64,000 bases of DNA from Nocardia aurea (GTDB lineage Bacteria; Actinomycetota; Actinomycetes; Mycobacteriales; Mycobacteriaceae). Position 1 is the first letter of the stretch, and each line of letters begins with the position of its first letter. Position numbers and translations under genes: made by a program. Location: assembly GCF_003123685.1 (NCBI RefSeq), contig NZ_QCYJ01000091.1:39693-103692 (forward strand), in the 5' to 3' direction. This document shows positions 59,991 through 64,000 of this stretch, piece by piece. Under the pieces are notes generated by a model that was not told the DNA's origin, made no database searches, and saw nothing but the letters and a program-made list of their open reading frames with translations.

Positions 59991-60599
59991 ATGCCATCGC
60001 CCCGAAGGATCGGTGCACCCGATGCCAAGAATCGCCAGGTCCTCATCGAGGCGGCCCAGCAACTTCTCCTCGAGGAAGGATGGGCGGCGGTGACCTCGCG
60101 TAAGGTCGCCGAGCGGGCGGGCCTCAAACCGCAGTTGGTGCATTATTACTTCCGCTCGATGGACGAGCTGTTGCTGGATATTTTCCGAAGAAATGCGGAT
60201 GAAGGTCTCGAACTGCAGGCCGAGATGATGAAAACGGACAAACCGCTCCACGCACTATGGGAATTCAGCACCGACCCGACCGCAGTCCGATTAACGATGG
60301 AATTCGTCGGACTGTCCAACCATCGCCCAGCCATCCGAGCGGCCGTCGCCGAATACGCGGAGAAATTCCGCACCATCCAGGCGAACGCGCTGGAGGAACT
60401 GTTGGGCGAATACGGATTCGATACCGAGAGATTCCCGGCCGCGGCCATGGCGGTCCTGATCACGAGCATTTCGCGGGTCGTGGTGATCGAACGCGCGCTC
60501 GGGATGTCGGGCGGACATGCCGAAGCCCTCGCGCTCGTCGAGAGGGAGATCGACAGACTCGAGGGCGGGCACGCGAAGGCCGGCCAGGAGATATCCTGA
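59991..60599 (+). CDS. TetR-family transcriptional regulator of the mce region
   Basis: A 202-residue TetR-type regulator: HTH at about 28-60 (AAVTSRKVAERAGLKPQLVHYYF), then DELLLDIFRR and a helical effector domain. AAGGAGGA lies just before the ATG. Its divergent position from the Mce operon and the palindromes in the region between suggest it controls mce transcription and itself, perhaps sensing an acyl-CoA or the imported compound; ligand unknown. The 3' end overlaps a hairpin. Confidence 0.88.
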   Translation: MPSPRRIGAPDAKNRQVLIEAAQQLLLEEGWAAVTSRKVAERAGLKPQLVHYYFRSMDELLLDIFRRNADEGLELQAEMMKTDKPLHALWEFSTDPTAVRLTMEFVGLSNHRPAIRAAVAEYAEKFRTIQANALEELLGEYGFDTERFPAAAMAVLITSISRVVVIERALGMSGGHAEALALVEREIDRLEGGHAKAGQEIS

Positions 60600-60607
60600 C
60601 CGGCTTT
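60576..60607. terminator. Hairpin at the tetR stop
   Basis: AAGGCCGGCCAGGA and TCCTGACCGGCTTT pair with two G-U-type positions around a four-base loop, between tetR and the convergent unknown gene. Confidence 0.5.
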
Positions 60608-60621
60608 CGCACGATCGAAGA

Positions 60622-61224
60622 TCAGGTGGCGGGAACCAGATCGGCGTCCGAGCGGTAGATGGGCGGCGGGATCTCGCCGACCCGGAAGGCCTCGGTCGAC
60701 TCGACCGATTCGGCGGGGTGGCCCGCCGCGTTCAACGCACACGCCTTGAAGGCACGCGCGGCCACGCTCACGCGATGGTGCGCGGTGCCCGCGCGATGTT
60801 CCAGTTCGGGCGGGATCACATCGCCCCACATCGCGACCTCCATGAGGCCGCGGTCGAAACAGTCCAGCACGCCTTCACGAACCCGACTGTCCGACATGTA
60901 GGTCTCCGACGCCACCGCGACCGCGTTGGGCCACGTGTCGTGCACCGAGGTGGCCAGTGACTGTTCCAGATCCAGGACGGTGGCACCCAGAATCCGCAGC
61001 GGGCGCACATCGCTGTGATCGGTCACCAGTACCGTCACCTCCCAGCCCGCGGTCGTGCGGTCGAACAGCCAGCCGCCGGCGTGACGGATCACGTCGACGG
61101 CGCTGGGCGCGACAACCGCCAAGCGATAACGCAGTGGGTGTCGGCGCGCGTGCGCGCGCCAGCGAGCCACCGAATGAAGGTCCCGAACGCCCTGGTTGAC
61201 GGAGTCGACGGATCGTACAGCCAT
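60622..61224 (-). CDS. Conserved-looking hypothetical protein
   Basis: A 200-residue cytosolic protein with no membrane segment or signal peptide that I can see. It has a mixed alpha/beta pattern with PSAVDVIRHAGGWLFDRTTAGWEVTVLVTDHSDVRPLRILGATVLDLE (split) in the middle. The phrase about TAGWEV and VTDHSDVRPL hints at a Rossmann-like core but I do not recognise the family. It lies between tetR and the crotonase gene with a 276-base upstream region that holds CRP-like sites. Confidence 0.7.
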   Translation of the reverse strand: MAVRSVDSVNQGVRDLHSVARWRAHARRHPLRYRLAVVAPSAVDVIRHAGGWLFDRTTAGWEVTVLVTDHSDVRPLRILGATVLDLEQSLATSVHDTWPNAVAVASETYMSDSRVREGVLDCFDRGLMEVAMWGDVIPPELEHRAGTAHHRVSVAARAFKACALNAAGHPAESVESTEAFRVGEIPPPIYRSDADLVPAT

Positions 61225-61363
61225 GGTTTCCCATCCCGCTTGTCGAACGTGAAGATCGCGGCGGATCTCCCCGGGTCAGGGCCGATGCGTCTGGGCTGAA
61301 TGACAATCATCGGGCTTCCCACAGGGAGATCTACCGCTCACACAGTAAGGCGGTTCTCCGAAA

Positions 61364-61409
61364 TGTGATACCGGCCTCACACCTAGAGAATATGTGATCT
61401 ATATCACAT
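61364..61409. promoter_or_regulatory. CRP-like binding sites
   Basis: TGTGA-TCTATA-TCACA at 61393-61408 is a perfect CRP/FNR consensus (arms extend to 7 bp with flanking A/T). A second, TGTGA-N8-TCACA, lies at 61364-61381. They sit about 140-185 bases upstream of the 61224 start. Confidence 0.6.
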
Positions 61410-61500
61410 GTCCGGTTGCGGAAGACCCTCACTTCCTGCGCAAACGCCCTATTGCGACCCACGCCCAACTACGTAGTTCCTCCGTTGCGGGGCACCGAAA

Positions 61501-62217
61501 TCACTTGGCGCGGTTCATTACTCGATCCGCTGCCGCCCAGTGCTCATCCGACACCCACAACCGTGCGAACGCCTGTACAGCTTCCTGTTCGGAAACACCT
61601 CTGACCACCCGTTTGACTTCACCCGCCGGAATGGTCGCGAGCGACTTCGCCAGGGCGCGCCACCCCTTGTCGAACTCCTGACGCGGAAGAACACGGTCGA
61701 TCAGCCCGAGACGCTCGGCCGAGGCGGCATCGAGGATCTCTCCGGAACCGGCGAGCATGATCGCCCGGCCCGGTCCGACCAGCCGCGACAGCCGTTCCGC
61801 GCCGCCCCACGCGGGCATGATCGCCAGCGAGACCTGGTTGAAGCCGATCTTGATGTCGTGCGCGGCGATGCGGATGTCGGCGGCGACCGAGACCTCGGCG
61901 CCACCACCGAGCGCGTGCCCGTTGAGCGCCGCGATCACCGGGCCGGGGAAGGCCGCGAGCCGATCGCAGATCCCGCGCATGCGCCACGCCATCTCGGCGG
62001 CCTGTTCCTCGGTCCGCAACTTGGCGAGTTCCTTGAGGTCGCCGCCGGAGACGAAGGCCTTGTCTCCCCCACCCGTGAGCACCAGAGCGCGAGCCTCACC
62101 TGCGGCGTCGATCGCCTTCTCCAGCTCGTCCATCGTGGCGGGCGCGATCGCGTTGCGGGCCTCGGGGCGATTGATGGTGATGACCGCCAATCCCTCGTCC
62201 AGCTCTAGCTCGACCAT
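61501..62217 (-). CDS. Enoyl-CoA hydratase/isomerase family protein (crotonase fold)
   Basis: A 238-residue crotonase: VITINRPEARNAI, oxyanion loop GHALGGGAEVSVAAD with Glu108, and the second loop FNQVSLAIMPAWGGAERL. The first catalytic Glu is present; the second, normally Glu in a FxEVxLGIxP context, appears as Gln128. This may indicate a different reaction (isomerase, hydrolase or dehalogenase-like) rather than water addition. The ATG follows AGGAGAAC. It diverges from the acyl-CoA synthetase gene and probably shares control with it. Confidence 0.87.
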   Translation of the reverse strand: MVELELDEGLAVITINRPEARNAIAPATMDELEKAIDAAGEARALVLTGGGDKAFVSGGDLKELAKLRTEEQAAEMAWRMRGICDRLAAFPGPVIAALNGHALGGGAEVSVAADIRIAAHDIKIGFNQVSLAIMPAWGGAERLSRLVGPGRAIMLAGSGEILDAASAERLGLIDRVLPRQEFDKGWRALAKSLATIPAGEVKRVVRGVSEQEAVQAFARLWVSDEHWAAADRVMNRAK

Positions 62218-62221
62218 CTTC

Positions 62222-62265
62222 TTGTTCTCCTATGAGGAAATATGATTCTCTTGTCAGGAGAACAA
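62222..62265. promoter_or_regulatory. Nested inverted repeats between ech and the CoA-ligase gene
   Basis: Outer arms TTGTTCTCCT (62222-62231) and AGGAGAACAA (62256-62265) are perfectly complementary; inside, nearly concentric, lies GGAAAT-ATG-ATTCTC (62236-62250). The left arm doubles as the ech ribosome binding site. Probable operator for a dimeric regulator acting on both genes. Confidence 0.55.
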
Positions 62266-62297
62266 TATACGTACAGGCGATTCCGAGGAGCTCGACG

Positions 62298-63857
62298 ATG
62301 CGCAAGATCCCCGTCGACCTGGTCACTCGTTACCAGGAAGAGGGTTGGTGGACCTCCGAGTCGCTCGGCGATCTACTCGCGGCGGGCCTGGCCGCCGCAC
62401 CGGACACCCAGTTCCGGATCCATTCGGCGAAGCGGCCGTGGTCGGGCACCTACGGCGAGGTCGAGCACGACGCCCGCAGGCTCGCGGCAGGCCTGCGCAA
62501 GCGCGGAGTCGAACCGGGTGACGTCGTCGCGTTCCAGCTGCCGAACTGGGTCGAGGCCGCGACAGTGTTCTGGGCGTCGGCCTTCCTCGGCGCCACGGTG
62601 GTACCGATCGTGCACTTCTACGGACGAAAAGAACTCACCTACATCCTGGAATCGGTGCGCCCCAAGGTCTTCGTCGTCACCGAACTGCTGGGTCTTCCCG
62701 ACACCTGCGCGGATCTGCGCGAGGACATTCCGATCGTCGGTGTCGTCGGCGGAAATTTCGAGGAACTGCTCGACCCCGAGCCGATGGCGGGAACGCTGGC
62801 GGTCGACCCCGACAGCCCGGCGCTGATCGCGTTCACCTCCGGCACCACCAGCTCACCGAAGGGGGTCGTGCACAGTCATCGCACCCTCGGTTGCGAGACC
62901 CGCCAACTGGCGGCGTGGTATCCCCCCGAGCTCGGCAATCAGATCACCGCGGCGCCGGTCGGCCATTTCATCGGCATGGTCAACGCGCTGCTCATCCCGG
63001 TACTGAACAACATCGCGATCAACCTCACCGATGTGTGGGATCCGGGCAAGGTGCTCGAGCTCATGCTCTCCGACGGACTGACGGTGGGCGGCGGCGTGCC
63101 CTACTACGTCACCAGCCTGCTCGACCATCCGGACTACACCGACGCGCATCTGCCCTTCATGCGCTACGCCGGAATGGGCGGCGCGTCGGTGCCCGCTGCC
63201 CTCACCACCCGCTTGGCCGGTATCGGCATCACCGTCTACCGGTCCTACGGCAGCACCGAACATCCGTCGATCACCGGTTCGCTCTACACCGCACCCGAGC
63301 ACAAACGCCTGTTCACCGACGGCAACACCATGCCCGGTGTGGAGATGCGACTGGCCGAGGACGGCGAGATCCTCAGCCGCGGACCGGATCTGTGCCTGGG
63401 GTACACCGATCCCGAGCTCACCGCGAAGATGTTCGACGAGGACGGCTGGTACCACACCGGCGATATCGGCGTACTCGACGAGGACGGCTACCTGACCATC
63501 ACCGATCGCAAATCCGATGTGATCATCCGCGGCGGCGAGAACGTCAGCGCCCTCGAGGTCGAAGAGGTCTTGCTCACACTGCCGGGAGTCGCCGAGGCGG
63601 TCGCCGTCGCGGTTCCCGACGACCGCCTCGGCGAGCGCACCGCGGCGGTGCTGCGCTTGCACCCCGGAGTCCAGGCGCCCGGCCTGGACCAGGTACGGGA
63701 GTGCTTCGCCGACGCCGGAATGGCCAAACAGAAGTGGCCGGAGGAAGTGCACGTCGTCGCCGATTTCCCCCGCACCCCCAGCGGCAAGGTCCAGAAGTTC
63801 ATCGTCCGCCGGGATCTGGCGCAGACCCGGGCCGCGGGCATTGCTATACATTCATGA
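62298..63857 (+). CDS. Acyl-CoA synthetase (AMP-dependent, cyclohexanecarboxylate-CoA ligase-like)
   Basis: A 519-residue adenylate-forming ligase: P-loop FTSGTTSSPKGVVHSH (about 187-202), YRSYGSTEHPS (A5), TGDIGVLDEDGYL and DRKSDVIIRGGENVS (A7-A8), and the C-terminal PSGKVQKF Lys that completes adenylation. The N-terminus RYQEEGWWTSESLGDLL resembles cyclohexanecarboxylate and terpenoid-acid CoA ligases. It activates a carboxylic acid as CoA ester at ATP cost. The ATG follows GAGGAG. It is followed by an amidohydrolase gene in the same direction. Confidence 0.9.
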   Translation: MRKIPVDLVTRYQEEGWWTSESLGDLLAAGLAAAPDTQFRIHSAKRPWSGTYGEVEHDARRLAAGLRKRGVEPGDVVAFQLPNWVEAATVFWASAFLGATVVPIVHFYGRKELTYILESVRPKVFVVTELLGLPDTCADLREDIPIVGVVGGNFEELLDPEPMAGTLAVDPDSPALIAFTSGTTSSPKGVVHSHRTLGCETRQLAAWYPPELGNQITAAPVGHFIGMVNALLIPVLNNIAINLTDVWDPGKVLELMLSDGLTVGGGVPYYVTSLLDHPDYTDAHLPFMRYAGMGGASVPAALTTRLAGIGITVYRSYGSTEHPSITGSLYTAPEHKRLFTDGNTMPGVEMRLAEDGEILSRGPDLCLGYTDPELTAKMFDEDGWYHTGDIGVLDEDGYLTITDRKSDVIIRGGENVSALEVEEVLLTLPGVAEAVAVAVPDDRLGERTAAVLRLHPGVQAPGLDQVRECFADAGMAKQKWPEEVHVVADFPRTPSGKVQKFIVRRDLAQTRAAGIAIHS

Positions 63858-63858
63858 A

Positions 63859-63873
63859 GAGAATACGATTCTC
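63859..63873. promoter_or_regulatory. GAGAAT-ACG-ATTCTC inverted repeat
   Basis: Perfect six-base arms immediately after the CoA-ligase stop and 23 bases before the amidohydrolase ATG. It could be an operator, or a short leader hairpin next to AAGGAGG. Confidence 0.55.
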
Positions 63874-63895
63874 ATAAAGTGACAAGGAGGATTCC

Positions 63896-64000
63896 ATGAG
63901 CAAGGTCGATCTGCCGTATCAACTGTTCGACGCGGACAACCATCTCTACGAGACCAAGGACGCGTTGACCAGGCATCTGCCCAAGCAGTACGAGGGTGCG
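63896..64000 (+). CDS. Amidohydrolase-family protein, 3' end outside window
   Basis: Only 35 residues are visible. They begin MSKVDLPYQLFDADNHLYE; DADNHLYE is the N-terminal metal-binding strand of TIM-barrel Amidohydro_2 enzymes, which hydrolyse C-C or amide bonds or decarboxylate ring acids. AAGGAGG lies five bases before the ATG. It appears to form an operon with the acyl-CoA synthetase. The product beyond the window is unknown. Confidence 0.75.
   Translation, partial: MSKVDLPYQLFDADNHLYETKDALTRHLPKQYEGA

Noticed and set aside
1..64000. tRNA, rRNA, CRISPR, insertion sequences, phage or attachment sites
   Set aside because: No tRNA cloverleaf, direct-repeat array, transposase or integrase-like protein was seen on either strand; absence was judged by eye only.

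Overview
The window is GC-rich DNA with dense gene packing, frequent GTG starts, many ATGA/GTGA stop-start overlaps and strong AGGAGG-type ribosome binding sites. The gene content (a complete yrbE-mce-mas operon, Lsr2, a FurA-KatG pair, a mycofactocin-type dehydrogenase, flavin/F420 luciferase-like enzymes, neocarzinostatin-like secreted proteins) points to a mycolic-acid actinomycete, most likely Nocardia or a close relative. No rRNA, tRNA, insertion sequence, phage gene or CRISPR array was seen.

Layout. 1-3.6 kb: a cut-off hypothetical gene, an NYC1-like SDR, a maleate-isomerase-like protein and a dihydrodipicolinate-reductase-like dehydrogenase behind a palindrome. 3.9-5.6 kb: a secreted alpha/beta hydrolase and a membrane protein. 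5.8-8.7 kb: an operon of one transporter-like membrane protein and three neocarzinostatin-fold exported proteins. 8.8-16.9 kb: an HD-GYP/LuxR fusion regulator, a TPR protein, a DUF4331 surface protein, a methyltransferase, a VOC protein, a WYL regulator and a DUF1877 protein. 17-22.5 kb: a catabolic island of MFS exporter, hydantoinase-like amidohydrolase, bicupin, TetR regulator and a second maleate-isomerase-like paralogue. 22.6-31.7 kb: a membrane protein, an orphan ABC substrate-binding lipoprotein, a large BTAD/AAA regulator, an N-carbamoylsarcosine-amidase-like hydrolase, Lsr2, a SulP transporter and two small paralogous membrane proteins. 32.5-41.2 kb: alkyl sulfatase, CocE-type hydrolase, acetyltransferase, two luciferase-like monooxygenases and an epoxide-hydrolase-like enzyme. 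41.2-45.6 kb: DUF1206 protein, furA-katG and DUF427 protein.

45.5-64 kb forms one lipid or hydrophobic-substrate module: thioesterase, F420-type luciferase-like oxidoreductase, mycofactocin-coupled SDR and cytochrome P450 sit downstream of a nine-gene Mce import operon. A TetR regulator, an unknown protein, a crotonase, an acyl-CoA synthetase and the start of an amidohydrolase follow on the other side. The likely logic, an inference from family knowledge, is Mce-mediated uptake, P450 hydroxylation, mycofactocin-dependent alcohol oxidation, CoA activation and beta-oxidation-like cleavage. Related ATTCTC inverted repeats upstream of the P450 gene, in the ech/CoA-ligase divergent gap and upstream of the amidohydrolase suggest one regulator may coordinate these units.
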